Shown here one piece after another: positions 16,803 to 24,685 of a stretch of DNA of 64,000 bases. Where the stretch lies: NCBI GenBank assembly GCA_028291545.1, contig JAQGHR010000164.1:1-64000 (forward strand), in the 5' to 3' direction. Position numbers and translations under genes: made by a program. The notes under the pieces were generated by a model, which searched no databases, was not told the origin of the DNA, and was given only the letters and a program-made list of their open reading frames with translations. The DNA is from Planctomycetota bacterium. GTDB taxonomy: Bacteria; Planctomycetota; Planctomycetia; Isosphaerales; Isosphaeraceae. Numbering within the stretch: position 1 is the stretch's first letter; every line of letters begins with the position of its first letter.

Positions 16803-17702
16803 ATGATTGATGATAATACCATAAATCGGCTTCGTGTTCCTGTCGGCAAGACGATCCGGGTCTCGGACTATGACCCCGGCTGGGCGGAGATCGAGGAATT
16901 GAAGGACCTGGGTAGGGACGCTGTCAAACAGCGAGCGAAGATCGTCCTGGAGGCAAATCGCAAGGAGATGTCCAAGGCGCAGAACCTCCTGTACGCCGAC
17001 AATCGTTTCTCCTTGCTGATCATCCTTCAGGGGATGGACGCCTCGGGGAAGGACGGCACGATCAAGCACGTGATGTCGGGTGTGAACCCGCAGGGGTGCC
17101 AGGTCTTCAGCTTCAAGCAGCCGTCGACGGAGGAGCTCGAACACGACTTCCTGTGGCGATACGCCCGTTGCCTGCCCGAGCGAGGCCGGATCGGAATTTT
17201 CAACCGGTCCCATTATGAAGACGTGCTCATCGCGAGAGTTCATCCCGAACTGCTCGCGCAACAAAAGCTCCCGCCGAGTGAGCTGGGGAAAAAATTCTGG
17301 AAGCGGCGCTATGAGTCGATCAACCACTTCGAAGAACACCTCACGCGCAATGGAACGACGATCCTGAAGTTGTTCCTGAATATCTCCAAGGAGGAACAGA
17401 AACGCAGATTCCTCGAACGGCTCGAGAAACCGGAGAAGCACTGGAAATTTTCGGAGGCGGATGTCGCCGAACGCGCTTACTGGGATCAGTACATGAAGGC
17501 TTACAGTGCGGCTCTCTCGGCCACGAGCACCGAGTGTGCTCCCTGGTACGTGATCCCGGCCGATCATAAATCGATCGCTCGGATCATCGTCGCCGATCTG
17601 GTCGTCACGGCTATCCGCTCGCTCGACCTCAAATATCCCGAACTAACGGAAGAGCAGCGCCAGGCGATCGAGGCCGCCCGCCAGCGCCTTGAGGCCGAGT
17701 GA
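16803..17702 (+). CDS. ppk2: polyphosphate kinase 2 family phosphotransferase
   Basis: A 299-residue PPK2 enzyme that transfers phosphate from inorganic polyphosphate to a nucleotide. Walker A is GMDASGKDGT (77-86), followed by the substrate segment 'HVMSGVNPQGCQVFSFKQPS'. Walker B is in 'RIGIFNRSHYEDV' (129-141), and an Arg/Lys-rich lid follows with 'FLNISKEEQKRRFLERL'. The one-domain length and the 'GVNPQG' segment resemble the class III (AMP/ADP-phosphorylating) group of Meiothermus and Deinococcus, which I hold as likely rather than proven. ATG 16803. It may share the MFS transcript. A pair of competing hairpins lies about 70 bases downstream. Confidence 0.9.
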   Translation: MIDDNTINRLRVPVGKTIRVSDYDPGWAEIEELKDLGRDAVKQRAKIVLEANRKEMSKAQNLLYADNRFSLLIILQGMDASGKDGTIKHVMSGVNPQGCQVFSFKQPSTEELEHDFLWRYARCLPERGRIGIFNRSHYEDVLIARVHPELLAQQKLPPSELGKKFWKRRYESINHFEEHLTRNGTTILKLFLNISKEEQKRRFLERLEKPEKHWKFSEADVAERAYWDQYMKAYSAALSATSTECAPWYVIPADHKSIARIIVADLVVTAIRSLDLKYPELTEEQRQAIEAARQRLEAE

Positions 17703-18135
17703 GCAAGGAGCGTTGCCGGCAAGATCTGGCATTGGATTCAGGAGGATTGCCAAGTCGGGATTGTAGCCAGCCCCCGGAATCTTCGGGCGTACGGGCCGAT
17801 TCCGGGGTCTCAGTACAGACCCCGGCCACAAGGCGATCAGGCATCCCTCAGATCGTGGGTCGGAACCACGACTTCGCATCAATCCCCCGCATTGGATTTC
17901 GTGGTCGAGACTCCGGCTCGTCGCGATGATTCATTCGGACGTCCGGTCTCGATGCGTTCTTCGCGGCCCGACGAAGGAAAAATGAGTTTCAGCTCCTCCC
18001 GTAGAATCGGGTTTCGGCTGAAGGTCGGGCCGTGCCCCCCCAATCGTCGTCGATCGGCATGCTCGGGAGATTGTCTTATCGTCCCTCAATCGTCGAGAAT
18101 GAGAGCCCATTCTGTCTCAAGACGAGGACGTCCAG
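17703..18135. other. intergenic region after ppk2
   Basis: No gene is supported. The region contains the alternative hairpins at 17772-17825 and, at its end, the ribosome-binding site GAGGAC just before the permease start. Confidence 0.5.
17772..17825 (+). terminator. two mutually exclusive hairpins downstream of ppk2
   Basis: CCCCGGAATC (17772-17781) pairs with GATTCCGGGG (17798-17807). CCGGGGTCT (17802-17810) pairs with AGACCCCGG (17817-17825) around loop CAGTAC. The second stem uses bases needed for the first, so only one can form. Neither is followed by a T-run. Acting as a terminator or attenuator is inference. Confidence 0.4.
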
Positions 18136-20019
18136 ATGTCGATCAACCCGGTCTTCACGCGAGAGCTGGTCGCCGTCGCGCGAAAAGGGCGTCTGCACTG
18201 GAATCGCTCCTCGTTTGCGGGCGTTCTGGTGGCGATCGTGGTGGGCGTCTTCTCGGTTCGATATTTCGAGTCCGGTCGTATCATTTCGCATACGCTGATT
18301 AATCTCGTTGCTCGACATGCCTTTCTCGTGATCGTTGGATTTCACGGGGTCCTGGTCTTTGGGGCCGCGGGCGCCGCGGCGTTGGGAATCGCGGGCGAGA
18401 AGGATCGCCGGACTCTGGATTTCCTGCTGGCGACTCGATTGAGCAACAGCGAGATCGTGCTCGGGAAGCTCGCGGCGTCCCTGGCTGCATGCCTCGGGGT
18501 CATCGCCGCCGGACTTCCCGTGATGTTGCTGATGCTCTTGATGGGTGTCGATCTTCGATTGATTTTCCTCACCTACCTGGCGCTGGCATCCGGCCTGTTC
18601 TTCGTGTGTTCGGTGGGAATCTGCATCTCGACCTGCGTGTCCTCGGCCGGCGCCGCGGTGAATACCGCGGTGGGGGCGGCGATGGCCTGGTGGACTACGC
18701 CCCTCCTCGTGGCGACGTTCTTGCCTCGAATTGGCATTCATCTGCCGCGGTGGGCAACGACCGTGAATAGCTGGATTCTGGCCGGCAGTCCCTTCTCCTT
18801 GTTGATGAAGGTGATGCCCGGGATTCCTCTTACGTCATTGACCGACGCGGTCGTCTGGTGGTGCGGATGGCAAGTGCTTTGGGGCACCGTCTTCGTGATC
18901 GTCGCGATCGCTCAATTACGGTCGTGGTATCGGGTGGATACGGGCGGCGACGGGCGCGGCCCGAGCCGTGCCTTCTCAGGATTCGCGAGGCGATCACCCC
19001 GACGTCCGAGTGTCGGTGACGACCCGATTTTCTGGCGGGAACGCTACACCGCGAGGCCCCGGGGAGTCCGTCGCCTGTTCAATGGACTGGTCTCTCTGGC
19101 GATCTTGGGGACGGTCGTGGTCTGCACGAGCCATTTCGCCCGCGAAGCGTTCCTGGAGGTGTGGGCGCATGGCTACAGCTCGGGGCCGACCACGGATCAG
19201 CGGCCCGAGTTCAACCTGCTCGTTCGATATCTCACTCCGGGGAGCGTCTTCAGTCCGCCGGCGGATCAGGCGCGTGTGGACTTCAACATCCTCCTCCGCC
19301 TCCTCACGGCTGGGATCCTGATGTTCATGGCGATGATTTTCCCCGGCATCGCGGCCGAGGAGATCATGAGTGAGCGGACCAGGGAGACATGGACGGGGCT
19401 GATCACCACGCCGCTGACCTCAGGTGAAATCCTCCGGTCCAAGATGCGAGTCGCGCTCTGGCGGTCTCGCTCGTCCCTGCTTCTCCTGTTCGTCCTCTGG
19501 ACCCTCGGCGTGGCTGCCGGCTCGATTCATCCCCTGGGATTCGTGGTCTCAATCCTGATCCTCGCCTCGATGACATGGTTCCTGATGACCTATGGCATGC
19601 TCAGCGCGATTCGGGCCAAAGACGTGATACCGGGGAGCAACCCATCGCTCGGGCTGTTCATGCTACTCTCCTGGACGGCGGCCCTGCCGTTCCTGATTCC
19701 CTCACGCTTCAGCACGGTCATTCTGGGCGTCCTATCGTTGCCCTTCGACGTCTCCCTGTCCCTCGTCTCTTATCGAGAGATTCGAGCAGCAAGTCGCTAC
19801 CCGGCCTATCCCTACCTGGAGTGGATCGGGCTCCACACGGGCGAGGGGCCGCTCCGGGTCGCGATGGTGTGCCTCCTTGCGATCGTCGGCCCGGCACTCG
19901 CAGGCCAGCGGGCCTGGCGCTACGCCTTTGCCCACTTCGACCGGCTGGTCGGCCGCCCCTGGCGAGCGGTCCCGGACGAGACGAGACAGGTAGCCTCGCA
20001 ACCGCTAATCGCAACCTGA
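18136..20019 (+). CDS. ABC-2 type permease with two homologous halves
   Basis: A 627-residue inner-membrane protein with about 12 hydrophobic segments. Two copies of the ABC-2 permease signature occur: 'GEKDRRTLDFLLATRL' near residue 86 and 'SERTRETWTGLITTPL' near 413, each followed by a Lys-rich turn and further helices. This indicates an internal duplication, so one chain could supply both membrane halves of an exporter. No ATPase gene flanks it; the next gene is an outer-membrane efflux protein. ATG 18136 follows GAGGAC at suitable distance. Confidence 0.82.
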   Translation: MSINPVFTRELVAVARKGRLHWNRSSFAGVLVAIVVGVFSVRYFESGRIISHTLINLVARHAFLVIVGFHGVLVFGAAGAAALGIAGEKDRRTLDFLLATRLSNSEIVLGKLAASLAACLGVIAAGLPVMLLMLLMGVDLRLIFLTYLALASGLFFVCSVGICISTCVSSAGAAVNTAVGAAMAWWTTPLLVATFLPRIGIHLPRWATTVNSWILAGSPFSLLMKVMPGIPLTSLTDAVVWWCGWQVLWGTVFVIVAIAQLRSWYRVDTGGDGRGPSRAFSGFARRSPRRPSVGDDPIFWRERYTARPRGVRRLFNGLVSLAILGTVVVCTSHFAREAFLEVWAHGYSSGPTTDQRPEFNLLVRYLTPGSVFSPPADQARVDFNILLRLLTAGILMFMAMIFPGIAAEEIMSERTRETWTGLITTPLTSGEILRSKMRVALWRSRSSLLLLFVLWTLGVAAGSIHPLGFVVSILILASMTWFLMTYGMLSAIRAKDVIPGSNPSLGLFMLLSWTAALPFLIPSRFSTVILGVLSLPFDVSLSLVSYREIRAASRYPAYPYLEWIGLHTGEGPLRVAMVCLLAIVGPALAGQRAWRYAFAHFDRLVGRPWRAVPDETRQVASQPLIAT

Positions 20020-20126
20020 GACGAGCACCGCGACGCTTTCTCTCCACTCCGACAGCTCGGACGCCCGATATCGAGGTACGTAGGATACGATCGGGCCTGA
20101 GACCCACCAAGCGGGGCAGAATCGGC

Positions 20127-21746
20127 GTGATCAGGAAGATCCGCAAAGTCGCCCTGGCCGTCACGCCATGGTTCTCCATCGGCGGGACAGTCGTCTTCGT
20201 TCCGGCGGCGGCGACTGCACAGCAATCGCCGCGAGGGACTCTCCCCGAGACGCCTGCCCTGGGAGTGATCAACGGGCGACCAAGCCTTGGATCGGCGCCC
20301 GGCGCGCTTGAGCCGAGTGCATTCGCCCCCCCGGAAGGGGGCTCAATCGGCGGCCGTGCGCGAGGTGGCCTGGGCCGTATCCCTCGCAAACTTATCAAGG
20401 CGAATCAGGGTCCGCCGGCCACGACCCTTTCGCGGGGTTCGGGCGCGATGAGCTTACCCTCCGCGCTGCCGGACGAGCGGCCGACGAGCATTCCGGACGG
20501 GGGGGCTTCGCTCGACCAGCATCTCCTGATCGAGGATGAAGGACCCGCGGACGGACTGACCCTCGACGCGGCCATCGAACGGATGCTGGCCGCCAACCTG
20601 GATCTGATCGCCCTCAAGTTCGAGATCCCGCAAGCCGATGCCGACATCTTGACCGCGGGCCTCCGCGCCAACCCTCTCATCTACTTCGACTCCCAGTTGA
20701 TCCCCTACGGCCAATACAACGCGTCGAGACCCGTCGGGCCGACGGAATATGACATCATCATCACGCAACCGGTCGACGTCTCGCACAAGAGGAAGGCGCG
20801 GGTCAAAGTGGCCCGAGCGGCGAAATCGGCACTGGAGGCTCAGTTCCAGGACGTGATTCGCCGTCAGATCGGGAACCTGTACCGCGCCTTCCTCGACCTT
20901 CAGTCCGCCCGTGTAAATGTGCTTTCCAGTGAGGCGGCCGTTCGCGAACATCAGCGGATCGTGGATCGCGCCCGGCAGAGGCGAAAGGCGGACGATGACT
21001 TCGGGCGGCTGAGCACCCAGCTCGCGAAGGCTAAAGACGCCTTGAACGACGCCCGCGACGCCCTCGATGATGCCCGGGAGGCCATCGCCCTGCTCATGAA
21101 CCTGTCGCCGGACGAGACCTCGCGAATCCAGCCCCGGGGCACCCTTCGAGACCTCGCGCCGCCGGCGCCTCCGCTCGACGAATTGACTCGGGTCGCGATC
21201 TCGAGCCGGCCTGATCTGCTCGCCCTCCGTCGAGGGCTGGGTCGCGCAGAGTCCGAGGTGGACCTGGCGCGGGCGAACCGTCTCGACGACGTCTTCCTCT
21301 TCTACGACCCGTTCAGCTATCAAGACAATCGGAACTCGCATACGCCCAGTGGACGTTCCTGGGCCGTGGGGATCACGATCCCTGTCCCGCTTTACAACCG
21401 CAACCAGGGGAACATCGCCCGGGCACGATCCAACGCCACCCAATCGCAGGTGGAGCTGGCCGCGCTGGAGCGCCGCGTGATTTCCGAGGTGCGGCTGGCC
21501 GAGCGAGAGTATCGTAACTCCAAGCAGGTCCTCGCGCGCATCGAGACGACCACCCTGCCCAATGCTCAACTCGCTCGTGCCAAGGTCGCCGCAAGCTTTG
21601 CGCAGGGCTCAATTAGCGTCAATGACTTCATCGATCACCTCGACGATGACGACGACGTCGCCCGGCTCCACCGCGACGCCCTGATCCGCCACCGCCGGAG
21701 CATGCTCGACCTCAACACGGCCGTCGGAGCCCGGATTTTGCCCTGA
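20127..21746 (+). CDS. TolC/CzcC-type outer-membrane efflux protein
   Basis: A 539-residue exported protein of the outer-membrane efflux (OEP) family. A signal peptide ends near 'VPAAATAQQ', a low-complexity linker of about 130 residues rich in Gly, Pro and Ala follows, then the OEP repeat region from 'LTLDAAIERMLAANLDLIAL'. Further signs are 'ITQPVDVSHKRKARVKVAR', long coiled-coil stretches ('ARDALDDAREAIALLMNLSP') and 'GITIPVPLYNRNQGNIARAR'. The tail contains 'DHLDDDDDVARLHRD' and ends in 'RSMLDLNTAVGARILP'. GTG 20127 fits the signal peptide; the frame is open upstream inside the permease gene. It would form the outer-membrane duct of a tripartite pump, but no adaptor gene is adjacent. Confidence 0.83.
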   Translation: MIRKIRKVALAVTPWFSIGGTVVFVPAAATAQQSPRGTLPETPALGVINGRPSLGSAPGALEPSAFAPPEGGSIGGRARGGLGRIPRKLIKANQGPPATTLSRGSGAMSLPSALPDERPTSIPDGGASLDQHLLIEDEGPADGLTLDAAIERMLAANLDLIALKFEIPQADADILTAGLRANPLIYFDSQLIPYGQYNASRPVGPTEYDIIITQPVDVSHKRKARVKVARAAKSALEAQFQDVIRRQIGNLYRAFLDLQSARVNVLSSEAAVREHQRIVDRARQRRKADDDFGRLSTQLAKAKDALNDARDALDDAREAIALLMNLSPDETSRIQPRGTLRDLAPPAPPLDELTRVAISSRPDLLALRRGLGRAESEVDLARANRLDDVFLFYDPFSYQDNRNSHTPSGRSWAVGITIPVPLYNRNQGNIARARSNATQSQVELAALERRVISEVRLAEREYRNSKQVLARIETTTLPNAQLARAKVAASFAQGSISVNDFIDHLDDDDDVARLHRDALIRHRRSMLDLNTAVGARILP

Positions 21747-21859
21747 CTCCCATCCGGGACGGCGACGTCGTGAGGGTCCTCCGTTGTGCATCACCCGCTC
21801 ATCCGTCATAACGGAAGAAGACGACTGCGCCTCGATTGCCTGAACCTGGATGATTCACC

Positions 21860-24580
21860 GTGCCGACACGAGTAACCGCCGAGGGACGCCGCCTGGCCGA
21901 GGCCGAGGCCCGTGTGATGGACTGGAAGCACTTCGGCCCGTATGTGAGCGAACGCGCCTGGGGGACCGTGCGCGAGGATTATTCGGCCGACGGCGACGCC
22001 TGGAGCTTCTTCCCGCACGCCCAGGCTCGCAGCCGCGCCTATCGCTGGAACGAGGACGGCCTGGCCGGGTTCTGCAATCGGTTCCAGAATGTCTGCCTCG
22101 GGCTCGCCCTCTGGAACGAACACGACCCGATCCTCAAGGAGCGTCTCTTCGGGCTCAACGGCCATGAAGGTAACCACGGCGAAGACGTCAAGGAGTATTA
22201 CCGATATCTCGACGCGACCCCGACGCACTCGTACATGAAAATGCTGTACAAGTATCCGCAGGTCGAGTTTCCCTACGCGAAGCTGCTCCAGGAGAATGCG
22301 AGACGGTCGCGGGCGGATCGCGAATATGAGCTCTTCGACGCGATCGGCGGCGCATTCCGTGCTGGCAAGTATTTCGACGTTTACGTCGAGTATGCCAAGT
22401 CCGGCCCCGAGGACATTCTGTGCCGGATCACGGCGGTGAACCGGGGTAACGAGGCCGCGCCGATCCACGTCCTGCCCCACCTCTGGTTTCGCAATACCTG
22501 GTCGTGGGGACACGACGCGAGGCGGCCCGAGGCCAGGGCGATGGGCAAGAACAGCGTCCGCGTGACACATCGTCATCTCGGCGAGCGCTGGTGGTATGCC
22601 GACGGCCATCCCGACGAGTGGCTTTTCACCGAGAATGAGACGAACAACGAACGCCTGTTCGGCTCTCCAAACGAGGTCCCCCATGTGAAAGATGCGTTCC
22701 ATGACGCAGTCATCCAGAGGCGAATGGAGCGTGTGAACCCCGATCGCACGGGGACCAAGGCGGCGGCTCATTTCCGATCACGCGTCGAGCCCGGCGGCTC
22801 GTTCGTCGTCCGCACCCGGTTCAGCAATGTTCCCCTGTCTCAGCCGTTCAGCGATTTCGACGCGGTCTTCGACCTGCGATGCTTGGAGGCCGACCAGTTC
22901 CACGAGGCTTTGCAGGGACCGATCTTCAGCGAGGACGAGCGTCGCATTCAGCGGCAGGCGCTGGCCGGCCTGCTGTGGTCGAAGCAGTTCTACCACTACA
23001 GCGCCGAGCTTTGGCTCGCCGGTGATCCGGCGTTCCCGCCGCCTCCGCCCGATCGTGGCACGCGTCGCAACGGCAACTGGGGCCATTTTTACGCGCTCGA
23101 CGTGTTGAGCGTGCCCGACAAGTGGGAATATCCCTGGTTCGCCGCCTGGGACACGGCCTTCCACTGCATCCCCTTGGCCCTCATCGATCCCGAATGGGCC
23201 AAGCGGCAGTTGATCTTGCCGCTCCGCGAGTGGTACATGCATCCGAACGGCCAGCTCGCGGCCTATGAGTGGGACTTCTCCGACGTCAACCCGCCCGTCC
23301 ATGCGCTGGCCGCGCGCCGCGTTTATGAGCTGACCCGTGACGCGAACGGCACCGGCGACGTCGACTTCCTCGAAGAGGTCTTTCATAAGCTCCTCTTGAA
23401 TTTCACCTGGTGGGTGAATCGCAAGGATCTGGACGGCCGCAACGCCTTCCAGGGCGGGTTTCTCGGCCTGGACAACATCGGCGTATTCGATCGCAGCAAG
23501 CCGGAGGGCCTCCCCGAGGGGTCGCGCCTGGAGCAGGCCGACGGTACGGCCTGGATGGGCCTGTATTGCCTGGAGATGCTCGCGATCGCGCTCGAACTCT
23601 CGAAAACGCGGCCCGCGTATGAGGCCACGGCGACGAAGTTTTTCGAGCACTTCGTCGCCATCGCCCACGCCCTGAATGGCATAGGCGGCCAGGTCGGCAT
23701 GTGGAATGCCGAGGACAGGTTTTATTATGATGTGATCCGGAATCACGATGGCACGCCGGAGCATGTCCGGGTCCGAACGTTCGTTGGGTTGATCCCGCTC
23801 TTTGCCGTCCTCACGCTCGCGCCCGATGTGCCGACGCGTCTGCCGCAGTTCTGGAGACGGGTCCAGTGGTATCTGAAATACCGGCCGGTGCTCGCCGGGA
23901 ACGCCACGCTCCTGACCGAGCCGGGACCGAATGGGATGCGGATGCTCTCACTCGTGGATCGGCCCAAGCTGGTCGCCGTGCTCGACCGGATGCTCGATCC
24001 CGAACAGTTTCTCTCCGATTTCGGCCTCCGCTCGCTCTCCAAGGAACACGCGACGAACCCCTTCACCTGCCACGGTCAGCAGGTGCGGTACGAGCCCGCG
24101 GAGTCCGCCAGCCCGATCTACGGAGGAAACTCCAACTGGCGCGGGCCGATCTGGTTTCCGATGAATTTCCTGATGGTCGAGTCCCTGAACGCCTATTACA
24201 GCTACTACGGCGAGACACAGCTCGTCGAGTTGCCCGTCGGCTCCGGCCACCTCGCCACGCTCAAGGAGGCCGCCGACGAGATCGCCCGCCGCCTCACGAC
24301 GATCTTCCTCCGCGACCCCACGACCGGCCGCCGCGCGGTGTTCGGGGACAATGCGTTCTTCCAGACCGATCCCCACTGGCGCGACGAGATTCCGTTTCAC
24401 GAATACTTCCACGGCGACGATGGCGCCGGGCTCGGCGCCAGCCACCAGACGGGCTGGACGGCCCTGGTTGCCGAACTGATCCGCCAGTCCCGCCTCGGTG
24501 CCACGGCCCTCCAGGAAGGGCCCATGAGCGACCACCCGCCGGGGACGCGGCAAGAGGCACCCGTCGAACTCAAGCGTTGA
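21860..24580 (+). CDS. GH63-like (MGH1-type) glucosidase
   Basis: A 906-residue cytoplasmic glycoside hydrolase of the mannosyl-oligosaccharide glucosidase (GH63) kind: no signal peptide, an N-terminal beta-rich domain with 'WSFFPHAQARSRAYRWNEDG' and 'ALWNEHDPILKERLFGL', then an (alpha/alpha)6 barrel with 'WFAAWDTAFHCIPLALIDPE' near 425-445, 'PNGQLAAYEWDFSDVNPPVH', 'GGNSNWRGPIWFPMN' and, close to the C-terminus, 'FHEYFHGDDGAGLGASHQTG', which holds the usual catalytic base region. Substrate is probably a short alpha-glucoside; this cannot be fixed from sequence. GTG 21860 is the start; the ribosome-binding site is weak. It converges with the tricorn-like gene across a long hairpin. Confidence 0.85.
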   Translation: MPTRVTAEGRRLAEAEARVMDWKHFGPYVSERAWGTVREDYSADGDAWSFFPHAQARSRAYRWNEDGLAGFCNRFQNVCLGLALWNEHDPILKERLFGLNGHEGNHGEDVKEYYRYLDATPTHSYMKMLYKYPQVEFPYAKLLQENARRSRADREYELFDAIGGAFRAGKYFDVYVEYAKSGPEDILCRITAVNRGNEAAPIHVLPHLWFRNTWSWGHDARRPEARAMGKNSVRVTHRHLGERWWYADGHPDEWLFTENETNNERLFGSPNEVPHVKDAFHDAVIQRRMERVNPDRTGTKAAAHFRSRVEPGGSFVVRTRFSNVPLSQPFSDFDAVFDLRCLEADQFHEALQGPIFSEDERRIQRQALAGLLWSKQFYHYSAELWLAGDPAFPPPPPDRGTRRNGNWGHFYALDVLSVPDKWEYPWFAAWDTAFHCIPLALIDPEWAKRQLILPLREWYMHPNGQLAAYEWDFSDVNPPVHALAARRVYELTRDANGTGDVDFLEEVFHKLLLNFTWWVNRKDLDGRNAFQGGFLGLDNIGVFDRSKPEGLPEGSRLEQADGTAWMGLYCLEMLAIALELSKTRPAYEATATKFFEHFVAIAHALNGIGGQVGMWNAEDRFYYDVIRNHDGTPEHVRVRTFVGLIPLFAVLTLAPDVPTRLPQFWRRVQWYLKYRPVLAGNATLLTEPGPNGMRMLSLVDRPKLVAVLDRMLDPEQFLSDFGLRSLSKEHATNPFTCHGQQVRYEPAESASPIYGGNSNWRGPIWFPMNFLMVESLNAYYSYYGETQLVELPVGSGHLATLKEAADEIARRLTTIFLRDPTTGRRAVFGDNAFFQTDPHWRDEIPFHEYFHGDDGAGLGASHQTGWTALVAELIRQSRLGATALQEGPMSDHPPGTRQEAPVELKR

Positions 24581-24603
24581 CGGCGACGCCGAGCAACCCA
24601 AAC

Positions 24604-24662
24604 GGATTTGAGATTCGAGGATTCGAGATCCGCATTACTCTCGGATCTCGAATCTCAAATCC
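24604..24662. terminator. long bulged hairpin between convergent genes
   Basis: GGATTTGAG (24604-24612) pairs with CTCAAATCC (24654-24662) and ATTCGAGATCCG (24621-24632) with CGGATCTCGAAT (24642-24653). This gives a 21-base stem with one 8-base bulge and a 9-base loop. It lies between two convergent stop codons and may act as a bidirectional terminator, although there is no T-run. Confidence 0.6.
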
Positions 24663-24685
24663 GAGGACACCACCGGTGTTCGCTC

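Noticed and set aside
15387..17567. Minus-strand open frame of 726 codons opposite MFS and ppk2
   Set aside because: Both opposite-strand genes have clear families; this frame shows only charged low-complexity sequence.
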